DNA from: Bathymodiolus brooksi
Taxonomy: Eukaryota > Mollusca > Bivalvia > Mytilida > Modiolidae
NCBI GenBank assembly: GCA_963680875.1
Contig: OY804582.1
Coordinates: 50,858,646-50,922,645, forward strand
DNA length: 64,000 nt
Direction of reading: 5' to 3'
Shown piece after piece: positions 22,984-32,430 of this stretch; within the stretch, counting starts at the first letter, position 1, and every line of letters starts with the position of its first letter. A program made the position numbers and the translations under genes. The notes under the pieces are model-generated. The model saw nothing but the letters and a program-made list of their open reading frames with translations. It made no database searches and was not told the DNA's origin.

Positions 22984-23677
22984 CAATCCTGCCAGAGCCT
23001 GAATATATTCGAGTATTTTGATCGTTTGGAGAGCTTGAACAGCTTTCTTTCAAAATGTGGTATAAACTCCATCCATATGCCTACGTCATCATGGAAAATG
23101 TATTCCAAAAAAACCAAAGATAGCTATGTCCAACATGTAAGAGAAGTAGTTTATGCAGTTATAAGCACTATTTTCCCTTATGAAATTCAGCATGTCCTTG
23201 AAGACTTTTATAATTTGTCTACTGACACCACGATGGAGCAGACGAATGAGGCAGACAGTATTCTTCAAGAGGCATTGATTGAATCGTACGGAAAGGCAGA
23301 TACCTGGCAATTGAAAAGACAAATGTTATCGATTCTTGCCAAAACTATGCACTACAAATCGATAATTGAAAAAATTTCAGGTTTAACAGAATATCGATAC
23401 TACAAGGCCAAGAATCACTCTGCAGTTTATGGCTGTGCTCTACCTCCTCCTTTTAATGAACAACTTAGACAAAGAATGGATCCACACAAACTGGACCTTT
23501 TTTTAGACTTTATAACATCATCACATATCATCAAAGATCTACCTTTTGGGGAAAGAAAATTAAGACTATCAAATGGTAAAGTGGTTGAAACACCCAATGT
23601 CATCAGATGTCTGGCTCCAGCTGCTATCATACAACAGTTCAAACAGCACTGTGTTGAAAATGATGAAGTGCCTTTAG
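22984..23677 (+). CDS. main exon of the family gene
   Basis: Acceptor 'gatttcag', donor 'ttag|gtaaat'. 694 nt, open throughout; begins QSCQSLNIFEYFDRLESL and contains the block with KLDLFLDFITSSHIIKDLPF and TPNVIRCLAPAAIIQQF that is diagnostic of the family. A helical N-terminal half (about residues 1-120) precedes it. Confidence 0.75.
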
Positions 23678-24182
23678 GTAAATGGTGCATTTCTTTAACA
23701 AGTTTAGTACCTCTCAAATCCATTATTTTGATAAATATGTTGACTGCAATATGTCAAGTCTGCTCAAAGTAGGAACTTGCTGTAGGAGTATCGCAACTTT
23801 TGAAAATTTTAATAATTTTTTTCACTGGTTTTCTATTATTACATACATGCACAATGTATCCTTATTGTCCATTTTGATTCTGCAAATTTGATTTTTTTGT
23901 ATTTGGTTAATTGAAAATTCTAATAAACTGCAAATACAGATGTGACTCATTGAAAGTGAATAAGGCCTGGTTTTGACATATATGATTTGTAAAAACTAGT
24001 GGTTTAATATTATAGGAATCAGAGCAAATTGTCTCATCTTTATCAATGTAGACAAGAAGTGTAACCAAGTTATAATCTCTTATCCCTAGGACTAACAAGG
24101 GAAACATTATTATCTCTTCGCCTACATTGAGTAAGGAAAGTTTCTCATTAACAACAAACTTTAGGTGATATTTTTTTTTCAG

Positions 24183-24286
24183 GTGACAGTACCATGTTTA
24201 AAATTCTAGCAGAATGTTCAGCAACTGTTCGAAAAGCATTTGAAGGGATAGACTACTATGTAGCTGAAGGTGGAAGGGCTTTTCAG
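24183..24286 (+). CDS. exon with 'ILAECSATVRKAFEG'
   Basis: Acceptor 'tttttttcag', donor 'cag|gttagt'. Phase fits the preceding exon (G + GT = Gly). Encodes GDSTMFKILAECSATVRKAF then EGIDYYVAEGGRAFQ. Confidence 0.7.
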
Positions 24287-24380
24287 GTTAGTTTTGAAAT
24301 GATACATTTTTTCCACTAAAAACTTGTACAGTGTATTAAAGACAAAATATGAAATAAACTTATATTGATTTATATGCTAC

Positions 24381-24660
24381 TAGAACTGTGAGTGAGCTCA
24401 CTGAGTGATACCCACAGCTTGCAACATGTAAAACCCTTAAGTTGGATTATCTCCCTTTGCAAACATCCAACAATAATTATCTTGCTTCATGCACATCTAC
24501 ATATGATGCCCAACCTTCATATAAAGTTTCATCAAAATGCATTGAACAGTTTAGGAGAAGTTGTGCTTACAAGGTACATGAACGGACATACAGACAGAAA
24601 GACGGACGAACATGGTGATTCCTATATACCCCCAAACTGTGTTTGTGGGGGGTATAAATA
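24381..24660 (+). repeat. intronic bivalve repeat with 'gtgagctcac' head and 'tataccccc' hairpin tail
   Basis: Starts gaactgtgagtgagctcact, contains 'cggacatacagacagaaag' and ends in a hairpin tatacccccaaac...gtttgtggggggtata. It is a non-coding mobile repeat of a kind common in bivalves and shares its hairpin word with the repeat at 26479-27226. Confidence 0.65.
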
Positions 24661-25070
24661 TAAATACACATATAAGTAGATATGAAAATAGCGAATGAAA
24701 ATGGTTTCTATAATAAATTGCCCAACTATGAAAATCTAATTTGGTAATCTTTCACATATTTACTACTGATATGTATAATTCTGCATATCTGATATTTCCC
24801 AGAATTTGGTCAGATCAGGTCTGAAAACCTAGTTTTAGTTCCGGTTTATGACAAATTGGAGTCTGAAGATGACGGACTTGTTGCCGCAATCCAGGAGTTG
24901 CAATAAAATATACAAGAATCTCTGGCATTAAATTCATCACATTGTACTACAATTAAACAATATGGAAAATGCCATGTAATTTTCATGTATATTTTCAATA
25001 AATAAAGTAGAAATTTGTCCATAAAGTACACCAACTTATTTCTTCTTTACCTATATGTATTTACTTTTAG

Positions 25071-25187
25071 GATATATGTTCAGTTGTCCAAGATTTGTGT
25101 CAGGTTGGTGCACTGACAAATGACAAGATGAAGGAGTACATTGATGTTGCACAAGAGTGTAAAAGATATTTGAAAACAGATTATAAG
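25071..25187 (+). CDS. exon with 'CKRYLKTDYK'
   Basis: Acceptor 'ttacttttag', donor 'aag|gtaata'; 117 nt, phase 0-0. Encodes DICSVVQDLCQVGALTNDKM and ends EYIDVAQECKRYLKTDYK, a run typical of this family. Confidence 0.7.
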
Positions 25188-25319
25188 GTAATATTTGAGA
25201 GATATAGAATAATGGCAGATTTGAAAGTAAAACAGAAATTATCAATAGTATTACACTAAGCCTCATAGGGCATTATTTGATGCTAGTGAACCTTTAAATC
25301 TGATGTTATTATTCTTGTC

Positions 25320-25441
25320 TACAGTCAAGGAAATTAGAAATTGTCTACAGTCAAGGAAATTAGAAATTTGAATCCACAGGACATTCGGTCCTGTGAACTG
25401 TGAGGAATTACAGGACCGAACTAGATTTTACAGGACCGACA
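25320..25441. repeat. 24-bp tandem duplication and a patch of 'acaggaccga' words
   Basis: 'gtctacagtcaaggaaatta' occurs twice in a row (25318-25366). It is followed by 'acattcggtcctgt', 'ttacaggaccgaac' and 'ttacaggaccgaca', partly inverted. The words echo 'acaggcccga' at 5060-5100 and 6503. Confidence 0.5.
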
Positions 25442-25544
25442 ATAAAATAATGATTTTTTTTTAAATAATAAATTAATTTTATTTAAGTGTCACATATTGA
25501 TTGCATTAAACTTACAATCACAAACAGCAATATCTACAATTAGA

Positions 25545-25635
25545 CAGTGGCGTAAAGGTTAGTGTGCGAGTGCTCATGGGTTCGTGCTCCAGTCGGGTCA
25601 AATCAAAGACTATAAAATTGGTATTTGTTGCTTCT
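25545..25635 (+). repeat. tRNA-derived SINE head fragment
   Basis: 'agtggcgtaaaggttagtgt' resembles a polymerase III A box and 'gggttcgtgctcc' a B box, about 35 bases apart. It is followed by 'gggtcaaatcaaagactata', wording I know from mussel SINEs. It sits in the intron before the exon at 25736. Confidence 0.5.
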
Positions 25636-25735
25636 TTCAAATGTAACTTTATTTTAGTAAGACAAAATTCAGAAATGTTAATTTTAAAAAAGTGCAGTCT
25701 AATATATGAAACTCAAGTTTGGATGCATATTACAG

Positions 25736-26005
25736 GTACACATTACCGAGTCATCATCTGTTCCTGACCATTGCCGAATATTTGCCCTTAGTGACAAATT
25801 AGGAACTTTTGGCTGCAAATGTGAACATGAACATGATATGGTGTGTGTCAATTGTGAACAAATTCATGAGTTACTCTCTTCTCTAACCAACTTAATTTTG
25901 GAAAGTGATCTGAAAGAAAAGGAGGAGAACAGAGATGATTACCAGTACAAATTTTCTCAGGCACAAAGTAATATAATTAATTGGAAGACACATATTGTTA
26001 GATAA
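25736..26005 (+). CDS. exon with Cys/His pattern ending in a stop
   Basis: Acceptor 'tattacag'. Encodes VHITESSSVPDHCRIFALSD, the pattern CKCEHEHDMVCVNC and a helical end QAQSNIINWKTHIVR before TAA. In relatives this point leads into the central part, so the stop marks the deletion border. Confidence 0.7.
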   Translation, partial: VHITESSSVPDHCRIFALSDKLGTFGCKCEHEHDMVCVNCEQIHELLSSLTNLILESDLKEKEENRDDYQYKFSQAQSNIINWKTHIVR

Positions 26006-26016
26006 AGAAATCGGAT

Positions 26017-26415
26017 ATGCTAAAGACACAGTATATAAAAAAATTGTCTGAGGCACAGATTACTCCCAAAGAAGTCACAATTTCTGGTAACTGTTCTGAA
26101 ATTGAAAGCAAACAAACTCTGTCTCAAGGCTGGGGAATTAAATTGGAAAGGAAAAACAAAAGATTCACTGAAAACCAAAAGAGTTTTTTGATTGAGAGGT
26201 TTAACATTGGAGTTCAGACAGGACGCAAAGAAGACCCTGAAAATGTTTCAACATTAATGAGGAACATAAAGAATGCTGATGGCTCAAGGCACTTTTCATT
26301 AGCAGAGTTCTTAACCTTGCAGCAGATTACCAGCTTTTTTTCTAGACATTGTAGAAAGAATGAAGCTATGAGAGAACATACCATTTCTGACCTTGAGAAC
26401 ACTTTACTAAATTAG
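26017..26415 (+). pseudogene. C-terminal block of the same family
   Basis: An open frame shifted by two bases against the preceding exon. It carries GWGIKLERKNKRFTENQKSF, FNIGVQTGRKEDPENVSTLM and FSLAEFLTLQQITSFFSRHC. The pattern 'GW-x-K ... RF ... Q ... G ... TG-x-K-x-DP ... F ... E-x-LT-x-x-QI-x-SFFSR' is the usual C-terminus of this family. Its position 12 bases after the stop of the N-terminal part indicates a deletion of the central several hundred residues. Confidence 0.7.
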
Positions 26416-26478
26416 CTTATATACTTTTATAGTGTAGGGTCAATTATAGTTTATAAAATTTCTGAATATAATCTTTTT

Positions 26479-27226
26479 TATACCCCCGCTCCCCGAAGGG
26501 GGAGGGGGGTATACTGTTTTACCTCTGTCCGTCCGTCTAAGATATTTTTCGTCGCATTTTTCTCTGTAACTGTTGATGGCAGAAATCTGATATTTGGTCA
26601 CAAGCATCATACAGGTATACCATATTGTGGGTAGCGTTTTTGGACCCATCAGATTCCTACTTCCTGTTTGCCGACTTTGTTGATTTTTATGCACATTGAA
26701 CATATATGCTCATTATTCGTCAAATTTTTCTCAGCAACTATTGATGGCAGAAATCTGATATTTGGTCACAGGCTTCATATTGGTACCCCATATCGTGGGA
26801 AGCGTTTTTTTGACCCGTCAGATTCCTACTTCCTGTTTGCCGACTTAGTTGGTTTCTATACACATTGAACATATATGCACATTTTTCGTCAAATTTTTCT
26901 CAGCAACTATTGATGGTAGAGATCTGATATTTGGTCACAAGCTTCATATAGGTACCCCATATCGTGGGAAGCTTTTTTGGACCCATCAGATTCCTACTTC
27001 CTGTTTGCCGACTTTGTTGATTTTCATACACATTGAACATATATGCTCATTTTTCGTCGCATTTTTCTCAGCAACTATTGATGGCAGAAATCTGATATTT
27101 GGTCACAAGCTTCATATAGGTACCCCATATCGTGGGAAGCGTTTTTTGACCCGTCAGATTCCTACTTCCTGTTTGCCGAAGAGCAGGGGTATCATAGGTG
27201 AGCATTAGCTCACAGTTCATCTTGTT
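26479..27226 (+). mobile_element. bivalve hairpin repeat with 168-bp tandem body (4 copies)
   Basis: Starts with a hairpin tatacccccgctcccc...gggggaggggggtata (26479-26513), then 'ctgtccgtccgtct'. Four copies of a 168-169-bp unit follow ('gatggcagaaatctgatatt', starts 26575, 26743, 26912, 27080). It ends 'aggtgagcattagctcacag' and 'cttgtt'. ORFs here are accidental. Confidence 0.75.
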
Positions 27227-28767
27227 AAATGGACAGATACTGCAATATAGACAGCATTTTACAACTTTATTTGGAATTATCAATTGAAAGAAGTATTCGC
27301 AGGAAAAAAACACCAGGGTTCAGAAAATATGGAAAGTATTTTTAATCGGGTTTTGTAGAGACGATGAGGAATTTGCTTAATAAAAAATTAAAGTAAGTAA
27401 TATGTTTGGTTCAAAATTGGTGCATTTTACTGAGTATTCCAATATCTTTCCAAAAAATGTGGCAACAGGCCTTTACAGCAAACATTATATCAAAATTGAA
27501 TTTTTTCCTAGCATATTCTATATAAATTATCTCTCCTTGACTGAAAATGCCATACTTGATGACATACAGTGTTATTTCATTTAGTACTAGTGTTTTATAT
27601 GTATAGATGTATTAGAAAAGTATTCTTTATGATTTTACATAGCTTTATTGTTGGTATTTCATTGTGAATTTGTATGGTTGCATTTTGCACAGACCAAAAA
27701 ATTGATGTTTGACCCTAGGTTTACCTTAAGGTAGTGGGAGGAAGTAAGTCAAAATCAATAACTTTTTCTTATGCTTTGTAGAATTAAACATTGATAGATG
27801 CTTATTTAAAAATTACAATAAAATTTGCGGGGGTCACCGGCCATCTAAGTAAATATTGGACATTTAGAATATGGGAAAAAGGGGTGTTTTTTCATTGAGT
27901 TCTGTATAGAAGATAGATATTTTCATTTTTGTTTCATAAAATTGAAAAAAAATTGATAAATTTTGTTTATAATTGGTGAAAATGTGCCTTTTTACACGTT
28001 TATTGAATTGCATAAATAATAAAGTATGGTTACCAGGCTTTTAAAAGACTTATAGTCAAAGTTGTAATTTTTAACAGTGCATTCTATACAAATTATCTCC
28101 CCTTGGAAAAACTATAAAGTGACATTTTTGACAAATTTACACTATTATTTCATAAAGTATCGCTGTTTTATTTATCCATGATGCTGAATGGTTTTAATGT
28201 TGGTATCTCATTATTGGTTCATTTTTCCCAATATGCTCAGAAAGAATGCTAAGTGATAGACCCTTGGGACTACCTTAAGGTACAACATGTATATTGCTAA
28301 TACAATTTGTTTTCAATTTATAATGAAATTGCTTTTAGTGAACATTATTTGAACTAAACAGTTGTTACTTACTACAGTTAAAAGTTAGATTTAAAAATAT
28401 GCTTAAGATTTGAAATGATTGGTGAAATATAGTAGAACTGTATGTTCGGCAAATTCTAAAAATAGCCTAACTTTGAGAAATCGTTACTATAAAACGAAAT
28501 AAATACCCGCTCTGATTTGATAGTATATTGTTCTATAAGACATATTCAAACTTTTGATCAAAGTATCTTAAAATTCCTATGCTGCATGTTTTAGAGGTTA
28601 AGACTTGAAAAATCCTAAAAATCGTAAAATTCTTCAAATTGGAAAATTGAAGAAACCACCTATCTTAAATTGTCAGGCACAAAACTTTCTGTACTGACTG
28701 TCATTATGCTCTTTATTGTTTTGAATGACAAAACAAAGGTGATTCAATTAAATTATTTACATTATTG
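27227..28767. other. no gene; two diverged copies of a roughly 190-bp block
   Basis: 27527-27732 and 28092-28285 share 'aattatctc(t/c)ccttg', 'gttatttcattta', 'tgttggtatt/ctcatt' and 'taccttaaggta' in the same order, about 565 bases apart, much diverged. The rest is AT-rich. Confidence 0.45.
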
Positions 28768-28771
28768 ATAT
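28768..28771. repeat. left target site duplication ATAT of the LTR element
   Basis: ATAT directly precedes the LTR (TGTTACGGGC...) and recurs at 39485-39488 directly after the other LTR. Confidence 0.65.
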
Positions 28772-31229
28772 TGTTACGGGCTAGGCGGTTAACTGTAGTA
28801 TCTATACTACTACCGGGTAATTTGCTGCCACCACCGATGTTGAAGGACACCGGAAACTACTCTAGATTTGACACCCAAATCTAGGAAATTATCCTGAAAC
28901 TTGAAACCAAAGTCTCAGAAAAGTTGGATTAATACCACAGAAGCAGATAAAATTATACCATATACCGACGGGATATTATCAAGCCAATTTAGTATGGACC
29001 ACGGGTTTAATTTACGAATTATAGAACACTGCACTAATATAACGGACGAAAGAGGGAGTCTAAAATAACTTTCCAGTGCTCTAGTCTGGCAATACAATTA
29101 CACTCTGCCTCTCATGTATCAGCGGAAACCACACTGACAGCAATCGAGTAGAGAGATATATCGGGAAAAATACTCAGACTATCGCACGGGAAAATGCAGG
29201 GGATGGCCTATCAGGTAATCAAACAGGCTCTTGTGTGAACAAAACAAGAGACACAATTATCTTACGAGATAGAAAATAGGATACTCGCAGGGTACTTAGG
29301 AAATACCGTGAAATTAACAGAACTTGGAAGGGGGGATTTTACTTAGTATCGACAAGTAAGATAATAAATTTAGTTCAGAATATTTTATATATTAGATATG
29401 TATAGTTATATGTGAAATTCACAATAATGCAGATACAGTAAATATTATCAACCAGTGTTCAACCATTCATTGTGTTTTCAGAAACTACCAACAATATACT
29501 TAATCTTCAATCAAATATAAGATACTTAATATTCAATAAAATATAAAATACTTTGGTGTACTGTTTGTTTATCTTGTCTACTGACTTGTGATTTATACAC
29601 TAGTCTTCTCTGACCGATCTATGAACGCATAGTCGAATGTCAGGATGGTTTAGTATTTTATTAAACCAAGTTTACTTTACGTATTTAACCAATTACTATA
29701 TAATTGTCTTAAATGAAATTTACGCTAACCAGTTTATGAACACATAAACTGAACTGTCAGCGGGTCCTACTCACGAATATAACAGAAATAATTACACTGA
29801 CCAACTTTGATTCTCAACAGTTGAATGTCAGGATGGTTTATTGTTTTATTAAACCGAGTTTACTTTAAGTATTTAACCAATTACTATATAATTGTCTTAA
29901 ATGAAGTTTACGCTAACCAGTTTATGAACACATAAACCGAATTGTCAGCGGGTCCTACTCACGAATATAACAGAAATAATTACACTGACCAACTTTGATT
30001 CTCAACAGTTGAATGTCAGGAAATTCCTATGTCCAACCTAACAAAACCTAATTTAATAAAGCAAACTACAGGTGCGGGTGGGCATGGCATGGCATGTATT
30101 TATATGTAATATGAACGAAAGCTTATAAAAAAATGATAAATTTAGCACTGACCTGAAATACTAGCAGAAATGTCAGTGAAAGTCCGAAAATATTCCCTAT
30201 AAACAAATAAATTTAGCACTGACCTGACTAGAAAGACTAGCAGAAATGTCAGTGAAAGTCCGAAAATATCCCCTATAAATAAATAACAATCTCTGATTTC
30301 GATCTACAAGTTAATCACTTATAGAACGTAGAAAAATGAAATAATTAACTATCCTTACTAAAGTAACTTTAAACCGAACTCCACCAGAACACTAGCGAAA
30401 ATGTCAGGTAAAAGAAAATACCAAATAAAATAATATTCCGTCAAAAGGAATATTCTGTTAACGAAAAAAATCTAAAATAAATTATCGTACAGTTCGCAAA
30501 TAATCGTTACTTAACTAACCTATCAAAAGAAAAATCCTTTAAAAGAATAAATTTGTAACTCAATATCGTCTGCTTTGGGAACCCGTCTGCTTTGTTCAAC
30601 CTTCAAATGAGAAAAGACCCAGAGCAGAAGACGCTGCTCCTATTTATACCCAACAATCCTGTCGGGATAAGTGCCGGTATGACGACATTTTACTCCCAAT
30701 CAAATCCCGGCAATGCACTCGCCAGTGAAAATAAATCCCGGCAGCCATAAAATACAAAGTATTTACATAAACAAAATATTGTTTCATATTTAAAAATCAA
30801 TACTCTATAATATTCATAAGTTTTCTTTCACACTTTAATAAACAGTTTCTTAGTTTGTCGACACATCTTAATACAAATTCTTACGTCGACAATGACATTT
30901 GTATTTTCCCGCTAGGTAAGTTAAAAGAATGATGCATCATGGGATGCTTCACACATGACCTATATTTACCATAACAACAAGAACTGGTGTCAATACACAA
31001 AAATGTGTACGACGAAAAATACAACACTTTACGCCTTCGAACCTGGTTGAACACTGATGAATACATTATAATTACATAACAATAATCCCGAAAGTTTGAA
31101 ATACAATTTATTACGTCTATTCAAAACAATATACACAGGAAATTTAGAGCAGACAAAATCAGCTGATCGTTAGTTTTTATGAAAAAAATTGGTTCCTGTA
31201 TTTTGATGGGTAAAATCCCTTTTGTCACA
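28772..31229 (-). repeat. 3' LTR (2458 bp)
   Basis: In element sense it starts TGTGACAAAAGGG and ends CTAGCCCGTAACA. Relative to the other LTR it has about 30 extra bases near 28950 and lacks about 11 bases near 31150 and 5 bases in the 71-bp repeat. It contains two tandem 188-bp units (29635-29822, 29823-30010) and two 71-bp units (30141-30290). A 61-codon ORF (31066-30881) is shared with the other LTR with one residue changed, but is probably incidental. Confidence 0.9.
30641..30648 (-). promoter_or_regulatory. TATA box of the 3' LTR
   Basis: Minus strand reads GGGTATAAATAGGAGCAGC, a strong core promoter about 580 bases into the LTR; transcription would start about 25-30 bases on. This leaves a U3 of about 0.6 kb and an R-U5 of about 1.85 kb. 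Confidence 0.6.
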
Positions 31230-31245
31230 TTTACCCCCACTTTAG
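31230..31245 (-). other. polypurine tract
   Basis: Minus strand CTAAAGTGGGGGTAAA lies directly against the 3' LTR start TGTGAC, the expected plus-strand primer position. Confidence 0.75.
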
Positions 31246-32413
31246 TTTTCAGTGTCCTCACGAAAACAAAATATAAACTTGTTTCTAAACTTTAATAATG
31301 AACAATAACTTTAAAACAACTGAACACAATATAACATAATTTCAAATTATGCTTTTCACGTACTTCATTTTACCCATTTCCCACACACTAAGCACAAAAT
31401 ATTTTAAATTTCCACATCTGATCTTTAACATAATATACTCAAGATAAAAGTCTAAGTTTTCTCTTCCATTAACTTTTAAATTTCATTAAAAAAAAACAAT
31501 TTCATGCTAATTTAATAGATAAAATTCAAAGGCAATATTAAGATGCAAATAGTATGACTTACTTGAAATACACATTTCCTTTTCTTTAAAACATTGCAAA
31601 ATACTTTTGAAAAAAAAACAATTTAACAACAAGGAATCATCTCATTACTCAAGAAAAATTATCACACCTTACTTAGCGTTATATCACACCTTACTTAGTG
31701 CCCATAACTCAAAACACCTCAACCACTTCGTTGTTTATAAGTATTCATCTTAGAATACTAAAAATGTACAATCAACAATAATTAAAAAATCCACCCAAGA
31801 TAGCACGTACGTTATCTCAACGTCTGGTACTATCAAAAGTTTCCCTTATAGTATGAATCATTATCTCAATGATCCGTACTCACAAACAATGTTAACAATA
31901 ACAATATGTTAAATACACCCAAGACAGTACCTACGTTAGCTCAACGTCTTGTACTGACATATTACCTATTAGTATACACATTATCTTATACCTACTTTAA
32001 AATATCAATTTACAATACAAACCATATTTACTGAATTCAAAATGTAAGGCCAAGGATGCCAATTACATTTCATAAAATTTTGCATAGAAAACAATTTACA
32101 ATTCAATTACCTAACTTTAATATAGTCTATAACTAATGTCCATAAAAATGTTCATTTTGTCACAATCCTGTGAATTCTTCTTCTGTGTCTTTTCAAGCTG
32201 GACTCTTCATCTGAATGGTGGTCCCTGACAAATTCTATAGATTCGGCATCGGTTATATTCTGGTACAGTTACGATTGAAAAGTTCATCTATGTTGCTACA
32301 TTATGTAGTAATAATTTTCGTTCTAATACAGTTACGATTGAAAAGTTCATCTCTGTTGCTACATTATGTAGGAATAATTTTCGTCCTAAAACAGTTGCGA
32401 TTGAAAAGTTCAT
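31246..32413 (-). other. non-coding interval where integrase would be expected
   Basis: About 1.17 kb, AT-rich with many stops. It holds an imperfect tandem pair of 124 bp ('cacccaaga(t/c)ag(c/t)ac', starts 31792 and 31916). It also holds three 63-bp units (32265, 32328, 32391) that overlap the pol end. A short open stretch near 32250-32150 (minus) is basic at its end and could be the leftover tail of a longer pol. Confidence 0.6.
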
Positions 32414-32430
32414 CTATGTTGCTACATTTG
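32265..32430 (-). repeat. 63-bp tandem repeat at the pol 3' end, three copies
   Basis: The unit begins acagttacgattgaaaag. As 63 is a multiple of three, it would encode 21-residue repeats in the pol frame (NVATxMNFSIVTV...). At position x the codon is TAG, GAG and TAG in the three units; the first TAG ends pol at 32414. Confidence 0.85.

Larger units (their letters stand above)
20834..26005 (+). pseudogene. core-less member of a large uncharacterised invertebrate (DDE-like) protein family
   Basis: Seven segments with good GT-AG borders and matching phases: 20834-20928, 21884-21946, 22463-22534, 22984-23677, 24183-24286, 25071-25187, 25736-26005. Read together they give an unbroken frame from VCASCRKNLC through MDPHKLDLFLDFITSS, a block ending FGERKLRLSNGK, MFKILAECSATVRKAF, DYYVAEGGRAFQ, FGCKCEHEHDMVC and IINWKTHIVR, then TAA at 26003-26005. 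I recognise these blocks from a family of 700-1000-residue proteins widespread in molluscs and cnidarians, which continue with a long central part containing spaced acidic residues (transposase-like by my reading). That central part is absent: a C-terminal block follows at once in another frame (26017-26415). The family function is unknown. It is a deletion-derived pseudogene or a shortened gene. Confidence 0.7.

Noticed and set aside
26440..27313. Several ORFs with repeated 'HIEHICSFFV' type peptides
   Set aside because: They follow the 168-bp tandem repeat; non-coding mobile repeat.
30881..31066. 61-codon ORF conserved in both LTRs
   Set aside because: Conservation is explained by LTR identity alone; it lies in the promoter-proximal U3.
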